DNA of 64,000 nt from Bradyrhizobium erythrophlei (GTDB lineage: Bacteria; Pseudomonadota; Alphaproteobacteria; Rhizobiales; Xanthobacteraceae): the NCBI RefSeq assembly GCF_900129505.1, contig NZ_LT670818.1, forward strand, positions 1,426,001-1,490,000, in the 5' to 3' direction. Positions within the stretch are counted from its first letter, which is position 1; each line of letters begins with the position of its first letter. This document shows, one piece after another, positions 44,785-52,610 of the stretch. Position numbers and translations under genes: made by a program. Below the pieces are notes generated by a model. That model was given only the letters and a program-made list of their open reading frames with translations. It made no database searches and was not told where the DNA came from.

Positions 44785-45035
44785 GGTGTCTCCCCGGTAG
44801 CTCCCAGCTTAGCTGATCGATCGCGCGAGAACCGCGGCTATCGAAGCCTCTTCTTCCCGGGGACCACGGCTAAAGGAGTCCCTCCGAACACTATCCGGGT
44901 AATTGCATATTCGCGCCGGAGCGAATGGTTCCGTCGGTTTTGTAAAATTTAGAGAACAGTCTTCCTGGAAACCCATGATCTGCAAACATCACGGGTTTCG
45001 GGGCGTCCGGCACGAAGCGAGGCGAGCGCGAGCAC

Positions 45036-45203
45036 TTACTGCCATCCGAACCAGACAAGGCCGAAACCTACGGCTACGATGCCCGCGCCGTAGTCGACCA
45101 TTGCAGTATTGTGCGGCCATGTGAGCAATCCTGTCCCTTGTGCGAAGCAGAAAAGCCCAACAGCAACAAACAGCGGGCCAACGACCCGAAGGACGATCTT
45201 CAT
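45036..45203 (-). CDS. Small membrane protein
   Basis: 55 residues with two hydrophobic helices: VLRVVGPLFVAVGLFCFAQG, then the loop TWPHNTAMVDYGAG and IVAVGFGLVWFGW. It resembles short membrane proteins found in Bradyrhizobium. ATG 45203 is used because upstream codons run into a terminator stem. Confidence 0.6.
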   Translation of the reverse strand: MKIVLRVVGPLFVAVGLFCFAQGTGLLTWPHNTAMVDYGAGIVAVGFGLVWFGWQ

Positions 45204-45263
45204 GACAGCACCCTCGCAGCGCAGATCAACGACGGCGATATTGATCGTAAGAGAGTGGCAATA

Positions 45264-45290
45264 GAAAAACCCGCCGGTCAACCCGGCGGG
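45264..45290 (-). terminator. Intrinsic terminator
   Basis: CCCGCCGG (45270-45277), loop TCAAC, CCGGCGGG (45283-45290). Read on the minus strand it is followed by TTTTT (complement of 45265-45269). It would end minus-strand transcripts from the gene at 45405-45611. Confidence 0.75.
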
Positions 45291-45404
45291 CTTATTGGAG
45301 TGGACCGGAGTCCCGCGCTCCATATTGCTGTTATCGCCTCAGCCGTCTTGCATGGGCGGCAAGTCGCTGGCGGTTACGCTTTCTGGCCGTTCGGCGCCGG
45401 CGTT

Positions 45405-45611
45405 TCATATCGGGAATTCTTCGACGTAGTAGCGCGCCTTGAATTCGTTCAACATGTCTTCGAGCTTGCCCACCGCAAAGATGAACAGGCCCTCGTTTTT
45501 GTCCAATTGATCCATGGCGATCGTGCCCATGCTCACCAAATCGGAAACGTGCGACGTCCTGAAGGGGCAGCGCAAGCACCACCTTCCATTGGCCCCGCCT
45601 CTGATATTCAT
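45405..45611 (-). CDS. Small conserved-looking hypothetical protein
   Basis: 68 residues from ATG 45611. The C-terminal part LVSMGTIAMDQLDKNEGLFI and GKLEDMLNEFKARYYVEEFP has clear protein character. The frame is open further upstream but that part looks non-coding. Function unknown; its transcript would end at the terminator at 45264. Confidence 0.45.
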   Translation of the reverse strand: MNIRGGANGRWCLRCPFRTSHVSDLVSMGTIAMDQLDKNEGLFIFAVGKLEDMLNEFKARYYVEEFPI

Positions 45612-45861
45612 CCTCGCGCGCTGTCTCGATGGGACCCGTTTTTCCGGGGCCCAATTTTTCCATTCCAAATTTTTTTGATGCCGTGGTTGCCGTCGTCGAG
45701 ATCGATCTCGCGTGAGAGAAACTCCGCGACCGCGCCAAGAACCTGCCGGATCGCGCGCACAATCCTGACATATGCGCTGGATCAGTTGCTGACGCAGAAG
45801 TTGATGCTTGAATTTGCCGAGGAAGACTTCCTGCGGATTGCAAACAGACACGGGTGAGCAG

Positions 45862-46080
45862 ATGAAGAAGGGCGACGAGATCATTATTACCTGCGGGGAG
45901 CGCATTGTACCGGGCGAGATCGTCATGATCTCCGACAACCAGGTGTCCGCTATCATCAGTTTCGAAGCGCTCCTGGAAGGGCACGCCGGGCTGATGCCAA
46001 TTGTCCGTCACGACAAGGAACGCTGCGCCTATCGTTCGATCATCGACGGCACCGAGGTCACGCTGCGGGTAAAGTCATGA
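45862..46080 (+). CDS. Small conserved hypothetical protein
   Basis: 72 residues: MKKGDEIIITCGERIVPGEI then ISFEALLEGHAGLMPIVRHD and RSIIDGTEVTLRV. A beta-rich small fold is likely. Overlaps the next ORF by 4 bases (ATGA). Function unknown. Confidence 0.6.
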   Translation: MKKGDEIIITCGERIVPGEIVMISDNQVSAIISFEALLEGHAGLMPIVRHDKERCAYRSIIDGTEVTLRVKS

Positions 46081-46259
46081 GCGACGTCTTCAAGCGCGAG
46101 GAGCCCGGCTACTATGGTGCGTTCAGTCGACGCGCTATAGGTCCCTCATTGAGTGGCGCTGATCCGGTGGGCGGAGACAGCGGCGGAGCAGCCCGGCGCA
46201 CGGGCGGCGTTCTCCGCAGGGCGCTCGGCGAGCAGCACAAGCATGACTGCGACCTCTAG
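46077..46259 (+). CDS. Small ORF coupled to the previous gene
   Basis: 60 residues starting MSDVFKREEPGYYGAFSRRA; the second half is Gly/Ala/Arg-rich and may be out-of-frame read-through. The ATGA overlap supports translation of at least the first part. Function unknown. Confidence 0.3.
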   Translation: MSDVFKREEPGYYGAFSRRAIGPSLSGADPVGGDSGGAARRTGGVLRRALGEQHKHDCDL

Positions 46260-46419
46260 TCGCGGTGCGTGGTCCTGTCGCGGAAATATTCGCGCGAGAG
46301 TTCCAAAATAGACTCAAATGCGGAAATAAAGCTTAAGGAGCGGTGTTTATTGTGACGTTAGAAAAACTGGATACCCTGATCAACACAGGTTGTTTGCTCC
46401 CGCCGTTCGGCAAGATCAG

Positions 46420-46671
46420 ATGGCAAGGACCGAGAAACAAGTCAGCCGTCAGCAGCGCGAGCGTCCGGATGGGATGCCCGTCGTGCAAGTCACCGCGCCC
46501 GACGGTCGTAAGTCACTTTGGGTGGCGGCGGTGGCGCGGGACAAGGCTGTGGCCGCTGTGGTAGCGGTAATCCCAGCGAACCATGTTGCGACGCTCACAA
46601 GGCACCGGCTAACGCTTAACCGGAGGTCAGATGAGCTTTGGCCCGGCGAAGTCCGCAGAATTAAGCTATGA
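46420..46671 (+). CDS. Small hypothetical protein
   Basis: 83 residues: MARTEKQVSRQQRERPDGMP, VVQVTAPDGRKSLWVAAVAR and LTLNRRSDELWPGEVRRIKL. Soluble and basic. No family recognised, but the amino-acid pattern is clearly protein-like. ATG 46420 is preferred over one 30 bases upstream. Confidence 0.5.
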   Translation: MARTEKQVSRQQRERPDGMPVVQVTAPDGRKSLWVAAVARDKAVAAVVAVIPANHVATLTRHRLTLNRRSDELWPGEVRRIKL

Positions 46672-46791
46672 CATAGCCGCGTTGGGTACTCCGAAAGGGA
46701 GCGTTACCGATGCCGCCGCGCTAGACACACAGTCCTTCGTCTGCGGTAGGCTTCCTGCGGGTAGGCTTCGCGCTCCGCCTTGGTAGCCGCC

Positions 46792-47244
46792 ATGCAAATT
46801 CGCGCCGACGACTACGTGCGGGCGATGGCTTTCCACGAAGCAGGCCATGCCGTGGTCGCGTGGTCGTTGAACCTGCGTGTGGAAAGTATCTACATCCGCG
46901 AGATCGGTGCGGGCAATAGCGCCACAAAAACCGACCCGCCCAACCATCTCTCCTTGATAGATCAACTTGCGACGCTCGCCGCTGGCCTGGAAGCCGAACG
47001 GATGTTCAACTGTCCTTTGCATGAACATGCGGGCGACCGTGATCGCCTGACGGCAATAACCCTCGTCCAGGGGCATCACGTGGGCCTCGCACCGGACGAA
47101 GTCCAGTCGCATCTGGCGGCTGGTCGGGCTCGCGCCCGTGAGTTGTTGTTGGAGCATAAGGAGCGGGTGATCCGAATAGCCGAACTTCTCCTCGATGTTC
47201 GCCAAGTAGACGCCGCCGAGTTCTTGGGTTTGATGAGTGCGTAA
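46792..47244 (+). CDS. Stand-alone M41-like (HEAGH) peptidase-domain protein
   Basis: 150 residues. AMAFHEAGHAVVAWSLNLRV holds the HExxH zinc motif (HEAGH, about residues 15-19) in the context of FtsH-type M41 peptidases. A downstream acidic helix (LEAERMFNCPLHEHAGDRDR, with a possible third Asp ligand) resembles the same family. There is no AAA ATPase or membrane segment. Possible roles: energy-independent protease, or a domesticated fragment. Activity is not established. Confidence 0.6.
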   Translation: MQIRADDYVRAMAFHEAGHAVVAWSLNLRVESIYIREIGAGNSATKTDPPNHLSLIDQLATLAAGLEAERMFNCPLHEHAGDRDRLTAITLVQGHHVGLAPDEVQSHLAAGRARARELLLEHKERVIRIAELLLDVRQVDAAEFLGLMSA

Positions 47245-47547
47245 CCCGCCGCTGCTGATTTGTGGCAGGCTTCTTGGATGGACGGCCGGCTCGAGATTAC
47301 CTTCGAGAGCAACTCCCGCTTGTACCGACGCACCGTTGTCGTCATGGGCGAAGATCCAACCAACCAATGAGACGTGAGGCTGAGCATCGGTGCGACGGCA
47401 TTCGCGGTTGTTGCATGCTTTTTCGCAGCCGGGCGTCGCGGCGACCTCAGAAACCTCCTATGATGCACGGCTGGCCCGGCGCACTGTCCCTCCCGGCAGA
47501 GAATGCGTCGGGCCGCTGCTGAAGGTTCCTCGAATGAGGTTGGCCAA
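47245..47547. other. Gap of about 300 bases with only weak small ORFs
   Basis: A 30-codon ORF (47278-47370, MDGRLEITFESNSRLYRRTV) and a GTG-started signal-peptide-like stretch (near 47375, RLSIGATAFAVVACFFAAG) can be read. The latter lacks a mature part. Both may be remnants. Confidence 0.3.
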
Positions 47548-47712
47548 ATGTGGGGATTTCTGATCGGCCTCTATATTGCAGTGATCATCTACCCGTACCT
47601 TCAAGAATGGCAGCAACGTCGGGCAAACAAAGCGAGCTTAGCGAAAATGCGGAAGCATCACGCGGCCGGCCATCAATGGGATGTGAGGAAAGGTCAATGG
47701 ATCGACAAGTAG
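47548..47712 (+). CDS. Small single-helix membrane protein
   Basis: 54 residues: MWGFLIGLYIAVIIYPYLQE forms one membrane helix; the basic cytoplasmic tail is QQRRANKASLAKMRKHHAAG. Function unknown. Confidence 0.5.
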   Translation: MWGFLIGLYIAVIIYPYLQEWQQRRANKASLAKMRKHHAAGHQWDVRKGQWIDK

Positions 47713-48013
47713 CCGAGCGCTCGCACCTCTGGGGTAGGCGTAAGGGGCGGCACCCGGCTACTCGGCCCGCATACGACGCGGGCGTCATCAGGTAGCGACC
47801 GATTCGTGGCGAAAAGCCGCGTCCCCCAATCCATCACCATTTCGCGCGGGAGCCGTTGCCGGGGCGTGAGGAATGGGATGGGCCGTCTGGAACTGCCGAA
47901 TCTATCGGCACGCAAAAACAAACCTCGACCGCAATTTCCACAATTTTCGTTGGACACTCTTCTGGATGTTTGGGCGGTGCACCTGCAGTGGCGCCGTTGC
48001 ACAGGAGAGTTCA
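47713..48013. other. Gap without recognised gene
   Basis: About 300 bases. Open frames exist in several phases but none has family features. Nothing further could be supported. Confidence 0.4.
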
Positions 48014-48139
48014 ATGGCTCGAAATTTTGGAGTGCCGCGACACACCTACGGCGCCCATCGCGGATCGATGTGGCCGCTTATGGCGCTGACGCTGATTATG
48101 ATCGGCCTAGTCGACGTGGCCACACACCTGCATCACTAG
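48014..48139 (+). CDS. Very small membrane protein
   Basis: 41 residues, MARNFGVPRHTYGAHRGSMW then PLMALTLIMIGLVDVATHLH: a basic N-terminus and one hydrophobic helix. AGAG lies about 8 bases before the ATG. Function unknown. Confidence 0.4.
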   Translation: MARNFGVPRHTYGAHRGSMWPLMALTLIMIGLVDVATHLHH

Positions 48140-48374
48140 TGAATGCCGCGGGCCGCTGTTGCTCGCGGTCGTCGCTGAATGCTGCAGCGCCCGCGCTAAT
48201 TGGGTGAAGGTCAGGCTGATCGCCCGGCCAAAGAGAGTCGCTGGTGCGGGTCCGGTTTCCGGGCTGTCAGGTTGCCGGCCGATCGGCGCCACCGCAGGGG
48301 CGGATTCCGTGCGCGCCGGGGGGGCGGCTGGCTGGCTCCCGGCGCCACGTCGTCACCGGCAACTGAGCGGAAGG

Positions 48375-48476
48375 CTATAGGCCGCCCGTCGCCCATATTC
48401 CGGCGCCGGCCAAGACGAGCACCAGCGCTACGAAGACAACCGCCTCAATCTTTGACAGGGTCCAGGTAGTGGGCAT
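48375..48476 (-). CDS. Very small membrane protein
   Basis: 33 residues: MPTTWTLSKIEAVVFVALVL followed by VLAGAGIWATGGL, a single membrane helix. One of several one-helix microproteins in this accessory stretch. Function unknown. Confidence 0.45.
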   Translation of the reverse strand: MPTTWTLSKIEAVVFVALVLVLAGAGIWATGGL

Positions 48477-48679
48477 TGTGGATAACTCCGATACCCCCGC
48501 AGGAATAGCTTAGGCTCTTTAAGGGGTTATCGTAAGCGCTTATTTTAAGCAGGCCTCTGAACAAATCAGAGCGCGGTCGGCTCAATCCCCGAACGGCAGC
48601 TTTCCCCGGCCACGAACGGCCTGAAACGAATCGCGGCTATCAATGAAAGTCGCCGCTGGGTCCGCTCCTAGGCGTCGAA

Positions 48680-48829
48680 ATGACCGAGTACGTAATCAAG
48701 GAAATTGGGCTGCATCAATGGCTCGTGTTTGCGGATCGGCAAAGCATCGCTTTGCGCGCCGACGAAAACGAGGCTGTGAAGGCGATGAACGAACATACGC
48801 CCGCAGCCGTCGACCGGGTAACCTTTTAG
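48680..48829 (+). CDS. Small hypothetical protein
   Basis: 49 residues: MTEYVIKEIGLHQWLVFADR, then QSIALRADENEAVKAMNEHT. Soluble and acidic, with good protein character and core-like codon use. Function unknown. Confidence 0.5.
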   Translation: MTEYVIKEIGLHQWLVFADRQSIALRADENEAVKAMNEHTPAAVDRVTF

Positions 48830-48968
48830 ATTGTTGTCCAGAGCAAAACCCGCAGGCGTGAACCGGCGGGCTACCCGCGCGGACCTGGGCCCGTCATGTG
48901 CCCCGATCCGCGGCACCGTACAGACGCCACGCTGGCGCGGGTGAAAGAGGGCGCCCACTGAGGCGACC

Positions 48969-49145
48969 TTACTCGTCGCGGCCTAGTTCACCAGAAAGCC
49001 AGCGAAGCGCGTCAGATTTAAGAGGGTCAGGCCGGTCACAGTCGAGGCACTGAAAGGTGCGAGGTGACTTGCCACCGGGTTGAAGCTCCAACGTCATTGC
49101 GCGCTGGCATCCGGGACAAACAGGTCGTTTTCGTCAGCGGGACAT
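48969..49145 (-). pseudogene. Small zinc-ribbon gene with in-frame TGA near its start
   Basis: From ATG 49145 the frame reads MSR, then TGA (49134-49136), then RKRPVCPGCQRAMTLELQPG, FQCLDCDRPDPLKSDALRWL and SGELGRDE. Two Cys pairs (CPGC and CLDC) form a zinc ribbon. Translation could restart at ATG 49097 (42 residues), but that would lose the first Cys pair. Either a nonsense-mutated gene or a shortened one. Confidence 0.5.
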
Positions 49146-49167
49146 AAGCGCCGCCCCCTTATATTAG

Positions 49168-49194
49168 GCGGGAGCGCAACACTCTCAGTCACCG
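49168..49194. repeat. Inverted repeat, left copy (pairs with 50353-50381)
   Basis: GCGCAACACTCTCAGTCAC core; the 27-29 base unit is present in opposite orientation 1.2 kb away with one extra G. Similar sequence (GGGGCGGTGATAG) continues beyond both copies. In both cases the stretch can be read as SATLSVT. Confidence 0.65.
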
Positions 49195-49288
49195 ATGGGT
49201 GCCGTTACGGGGCGGTGATAGTCGCAACCGTAGACCCTGTTGGCCACGGAAAGCGATTCAATTCGGAGCGGGCCCTGCATCAAATAAC

Positions 49289-49324
49289 AGCCCCAGCGCG
49301 GGGGAGATCACTGGGGCTATCATT
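49289..49324 (+). terminator. Terminator-like hairpin, related to 50676
   Basis: AGCCCCAG (49289) with CTGGGGCT (49311), then ATCATTTC. The unit CCCCAGCGCGGGGG and the trailing TTTCATC are shared with the hairpin at 50676-50714, so these are two copies of one element. Confidence 0.5.
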
Positions 49325-49650
49325 TCATCAGATGCCGTTGCGGGTCGCATTTGGCATCCGATGACCAAGCCGCCAGCTCGCAATAGTCCCAATGCAACCC
49401 TTGTACGCCTCAAATGTATGTCTGTGCTGGGGTATTGCAATTTCCAGCTCCAGTGCAGCGCCACCAACGATTATTCAGTTTGGGGGCGCTGTGCGTTTCG
49501 GCCAGCTGGCAAGGGCGCCCGGCGCCGATCGGCCTTTCAAGATCTGGTGGGGGTCAGTTTGATTGTGGCAGACTGACACATTGGAAAACGGGCGAGTCGG
49601 GGCGCATATTTGGAGCAATTGGCGGCAGGGCGTCTTGAAGGAGGGGACCA

Positions 49651-49824
49651 ATGTCTAAGTCGGACGATCTTAGAAAAGAAGCAAAGGAAGCCGGAAAGCG
49701 CGGCGACAAAACTAAATCGCTAAAAGAAGGCGCGCGCGAGCGTAAGCGCGAGAAGGCCCTAAACGATATGGCGGACAATGAGGATTGGCTGGACGGGAAA
49801 CCGAAGCCGAAAGCTTCCAAGTGA
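49651..49824 (+). CDS. Small highly charged protein
   Basis: 57 residues, nearly half Lys, Arg, Asp or Glu: MSKSDDLRKEAKEAGKRGDK, then SLKEGARERKREKALNDMAD. A strong ribosome site GAAGGAGGGG lies just upstream. Probably an intrinsically disordered or helical nucleic-acid-associated protein; function unknown. Confidence 0.6.
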   Translation: MSKSDDLRKEAKEAGKRGDKTKSLKEGARERKREKALNDMADNEDWLDGKPKPKASK

Positions 49825-49922
49825 CCCACCCCAAGGAACCCCCAACCAGTTCGCCAACTCTTGAGCCTGGGCAGCAGTATAGAGCGCCCTGATAACGAAG
49901 GGCGCGGGCTCAGGTCACCGCC

Positions 49923-50024
49923 ATGGCACGTTTATACATTCCGAATCCGCCAAGGATCTCATTCAAGTACCCCGGCGTCGATTTGCTGGACGATAACGCG
50001 GCTTGGGACGACGGCGTGCTCTGA
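49923..50024 (+). CDS. Very small ORF
   Basis: 33 residues: MARLYIPNPPRISFKYPGVD then LLDDNAAWDDGVL. It stops 1 base before the next small ORF starts, which suggests coupling or an ancestral single gene. Function unknown. Confidence 0.35.
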   Translation: MARLYIPNPPRISFKYPGVDLLDDNAAWDDGVL

Positions 50025-50025
50025 C

Positions 50026-50142
50026 ATGATCCGCGATACCGTCGCGAGGCTTAGAGACAGCCCGGAATGGCGGCTAGAAGTCGTGGATGAGTCTGGCACA
50101 ACCTGCCACCTTTTCCAGGTGACCACGGAGACCTTCAAATAG
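50026..50142 (+). CDS. Very small ORF
   Basis: 38 residues: MIRDTVARLRDSPEWRLEVV then DESGTTCHLFQVTTETFK. The pattern resembles the C-terminal part of short Bradyrhizobium proteins. Function unknown. Confidence 0.4.
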   Translation: MIRDTVARLRDSPEWRLEVVDESGTTCHLFQVTTETFK

Positions 50143-50352
50143 TCCGATCGGCGCCAACGCTCGGCTGGCGAGCGCGGTTTGATCGCGCGCCGGATTAAAC
50201 GGGCCGGACTAGAGGACGACGCACCGAGCCGGTACTCCCGTGTGGGGGGTATCCCAATTCATCAATTTCTCGAAAGTGAGCAAAATTGCGCAGCGCCGGG
50301 ACAAGCGCGGGTTCCATGATTTCTTCTATCACCGCCCCACCTAGGCGTTTAC

Positions 50353-50381
50353 CGGTGACTGAGAGTGTTGCGCTCCCCGCC
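50353..50381. repeat. Inverted repeat, right copy (pairs with 49168-49194)
   Basis: Complement of the unit at 49168, with GTGACTGAGAGTGTTGCGC as core. Lies 20 bases before the zinc-ribbon gene at 50401. Confidence 0.65.
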
Positions 50382-50400
50382 TGATCTGCAGGAGCATCAC

Positions 50401-50634
50401 ATGCCTCTAGCGTACCATCGCTCCGACCCATCGCTACTTCCTATTGATCGGCCTCGCTGCCCCAAGTGTCCGGGCCGCATGATGCTGGCCCGGATCGAAC
50501 CCGGCCCCGCCCATTCCGATCTGCGGATCTTCGAGTGTCCGAAGTGTGAGCACATCCAAAGGGTACTAGTCGATCCGATAAAATCAGTCGAAACGCGCGG
50601 TTGGCTGCAGGGACAGCTGCAATCGCCAACGTAA
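50401..50634 (+). CDS. Small zinc-ribbon protein
   Basis: 77 residues with two Cys pairs, RCPKCPGRM and FECPKCEHIQ, about 25 residues apart, a typical zinc ribbon. ATG 50401 lies about 10 bases after AGGAG. The hairpin at 50676 probably ends the transcript. Function unknown; this kind of protein recurs in Bradyrhizobium accessory regions. Confidence 0.6.
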   Translation: MPLAYHRSDPSLLPIDRPRCPKCPGRMMLARIEPGPAHSDLRIFECPKCEHIQRVLVDPIKSVETRGWLQGQLQSPT

Positions 50635-50675
50635 GGAAGAATGTATTCCAATTCGACTCCGCGAGTGGCAAAGAA

Positions 50676-50714
50676 ACGGCCCCAGCGCGGGGGGCGAGCT
50701 GGGGCCGTCTTTTC
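50676..50714 (+). terminator. Intrinsic terminator
   Basis: ACGGCCCCAGC (50676-50686) with GCTGGGGCCGT (50698-50708), then CTTTTC. An 11-base perfect stem after the zinc-ribbon gene; sequence related to the hairpin at 49289. The rest of the gap to 51046 shows no supported gene. Confidence 0.75.
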
Positions 50715-51046
50715 ATCGGATGCCAAGGTGCGGCCCCGGCATCCGGCAGTGCATAGCCAAGTTACCCCGACGGCATTCGTTCCAAAATACAGCCGGTATT
50801 CTTTGCCCCGTGAGCGCGGACCTGAGCCCGCGCCGCATTCTTGTTACCGCTTCAGCCGCCTACTGTGAGACGCTATTCGCTGGCGGTTCCGCTTTCGGTA
50901 CGATCGGCGAGGGCGGCCCAGTCTTTCGACCGCCCGGAAGCCGGAGGGAAAATGACCGGACCTGGGCCGTATGGATGCGCGTGCGTTTGGCAAAGCAATA
51001 TTGAGCTATATCAATATTGGAGAGCGGCCATAGGTCAGTCTCAATC

Positions 51047-51277
51047 ATGGTCGCCCTCATCATATTCCGTTGTCCACATACCGGCATGGACGTGCAGACG
51101 TCGCTGGAAAAGCAGGAGCGCGATCCGATCCGGGCCTATGAAGCAATTAGTTGCCCAGCCTGCACTCGCATCCATTTTATCAACGTGACCACCGGCGCGG
51201 CGGTGAGCCAAAATAGGAGCGACACGCCGGTAGATGACCCGGCGCACGAGGCAGAGCCGAAGGCGAAGGGGAAATGA
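51047..51277 (+). CDS. Small zinc-ribbon protein
   Basis: 76 residues: MVALIIFRCPHTGMDVQTSL, AYEAISCPACTRIHFINVTT and an acidic Pro/Ala tail. CPHTG and CPAC provide probable metal ligands. Function unknown; the second zinc ribbon within 1 kb. Confidence 0.55.
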   Translation: MVALIIFRCPHTGMDVQTSLEKQERDPIRAYEAISCPACTRIHFINVTTGAAVSQNRSDTPVDDPAHEAEPKAKGK

Positions 51278-51427
51278 CGGGCCCACGTCCAGCGGGGCGC
51301 CCTTGGACGTTTACCGACGACGATATGCTGCGCAAGCTAGTAACTCGGGAATGAAGCCGCGGCTGATCGCCCCAAAGATGAAACGCTCCATCATCGGAGC
51401 CATCCAATCGCGAATTTACCTTCTTAA

Positions 51428-51449
51428 GAAGCCCCGGAAGGGGGGCTTC
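51428..51449. terminator. Terminator-like hairpin
   Basis: GAAGCCCC-ggaagg-GGGGCTTC without a clear T run. Downstream of the zinc-ribbon gene and before a gene remnant. Confidence 0.45.
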
Positions 51450-51514
51450 CGCCGAAACGTTCCTGATTTGCTGATTTGACAATTCCCCACCTTGGGGAAA
51501 CTGCGCCAGCTTTT

Positions 51515-51641
51515 AGTCCCAGAGGCCGCGATTCGCGCGGATCGGCACCTTGCGGGCGTTGAACCGCCACGTCGAGCCGAGTTCAATCCGGGTCGCAAAG
51601 AGACGCATTGGGGTAAGCGCAAGTTGGCGCGGGATCGATAA
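51515..51641 (+). pseudogene. Frameshifted fragment paralogous to the end of the gene at 52110
   Basis: One frame gives RFARIGTLRALNRHVE and the next gives EFNPGRKETHWGKRKLARDR then stop. Both match the C-terminal pattern of the gene ending at 52610 (LRDAANF..RHVEGIF..RKLARDR). One frameshift and loss of the N-terminal part make this a remnant. Confidence 0.55.
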
Positions 51642-51653
51642 CTGTCGCCCCCT

Positions 51654-51836
51654 TTAGAGCCGCGGGACGTTGCTCAACTTCTCCTTGGCCGCAATATATT
51701 CGGCTTCGAAGGGCAAGCTGTCGAAATCTGGCTTGTAGCCGTTCTTCTCATAGGTCGATCTGGGTATCGGGATCGAAACACCGTCGTAATCAACTTGAAC
51801 CGAATGATCCAACGCCTTGAACAATCCTGTCGGCAT
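51654..51836 (-). CDS. Small hypothetical protein
   Basis: 60 residues from ATG 51836: MPTGLFKALDHSVQVDYDGV, PIPRSTYEKNGYKPDFDSLP and FEAEYIAAKEKL. The frame extends upstream but through a terminator stem, so the shorter start is used. Function unknown. Confidence 0.5.
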   Translation of the reverse strand: MPTGLFKALDHSVQVDYDGVSIPIPRSTYEKNGYKPDFDSLPFEAEYIAAKEKLSNVPRL

Positions 51837-51861
51837 AGCGCCGGTCACCTTACTTTCGAAC

Positions 51862-51895
51862 AAAAAGACCGCCGGATCGACCGGCGGTCCTTTCG
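51862..51895. terminator. Bidirectional intrinsic terminator
   Basis: GACCGCCGG (51867-51875), loop ATCGA, CCGGCGGTC (51881-51889); CTTTCG follows on the plus strand and CTTTTTG on the minus strand. The gap 51896-52109 shows no supported gene. Confidence 0.65.
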
Positions 51896-52109
51896 TTAAC
51901 GCGTGCACGTCGGTCGGGGTTGATGCGCTCGACTTTGCTTTGGCCGTAGGACACTGCCACTATGGGACTGGTCTCTTGTTGGTGCCTGCCGGTGCGAGAA
52001 CCTCATCGATCAAACCCAAGTTGCAAATGAGCAAGGCCGGGAAAAGATCAAGTGAGTGACGCTGACCTAGATCGATCGATTGGTTTGCTAGAATAGCTTC
52101 TCAGCCGCG

Positions 52110-52610
52110 TTGAGAAGTCGCTGGACGGGGGTCGAAGCGCCGGCAGAACTGGGCGGAAACGATAGAGGGGCCGCCAACCTGGAGGCAGGTTTTCCCCCGG
52201 TTGGGCGCGAACCCGCCGGGAGCAGGAAATCGACGCTTATCCCGCCCGACTGGTTCCAATTGGACGCGGTCAGGAACGAATCGGACTTCCACGGTTTGAA
52301 TGTTTTTCGTGGAGTACCGTTCGTGTCCTGGGAGCGTCCCTTCGATCAACCGGTACCGTTGCCGAGCGGTCCGCCAGCGAGAACGCTCCGCGATGCAGCG
52401 AACTTCATAAAGCAACTCCCCAAAGCCGAGCGTGAAACGCCCGAATGGCGGCTTGCAATTCAGATGTTGATCGACGCCTCCGAAGGCTGCGGACCAATGC
52501 TATTCGCGAAATTGGGGATTGAGCGCGCCGCCTTCCGACATGTGGAAGGTATCTTCAAGCCGATTAATGACCCGCATCGGCGTTGCCGCAAGCTGGCGCG
52601 GGATCGATAG
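52110..52610 (+). CDS. Conserved hypothetical protein (RKLARDR-tail family)
   Basis: Up to 166 residues; the start is uncertain because only non-ATG codons are available and the first 60 residues look less conserved. The reliable part is TLRDAANFIKQLPKAERETP, EWRLAIQMLIDASEGCGPML and the end RRCRKLARDR. No domain is known to me. A decayed paralogous end lies at 51515-51641, so the family is duplicated here. Confidence 0.5.
   Translation: MRSRWTGVEAPAELGGNDRGAANLEAGFPPVGREPAGSRKSTLIPPDWFQLDAVRNESDFHGLNVFRGVPFVSWERPFDQPVPLPSGPPARTLRDAANFIKQLPKAERETPEWRLAIQMLIDASEGCGPMLFAKLGIERAAFRHVEGIFKPINDPHRRCRKLARDR

Noticed and set aside
45331..46011. 226-codon minus-strand ORF
   Set aside because: Low-complexity Arg/His/Gly composition; the better coding frame in this stretch is the 68-codon gene at 45405.
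31900..48540. TTAAGGGG-nn-ATCGT-n-AG near 31905 and 48520 as attachment-site pair
   Set aside because: Short imperfect match in AT-rich context, and the span would join unrelated regions. Not enough for att sites.
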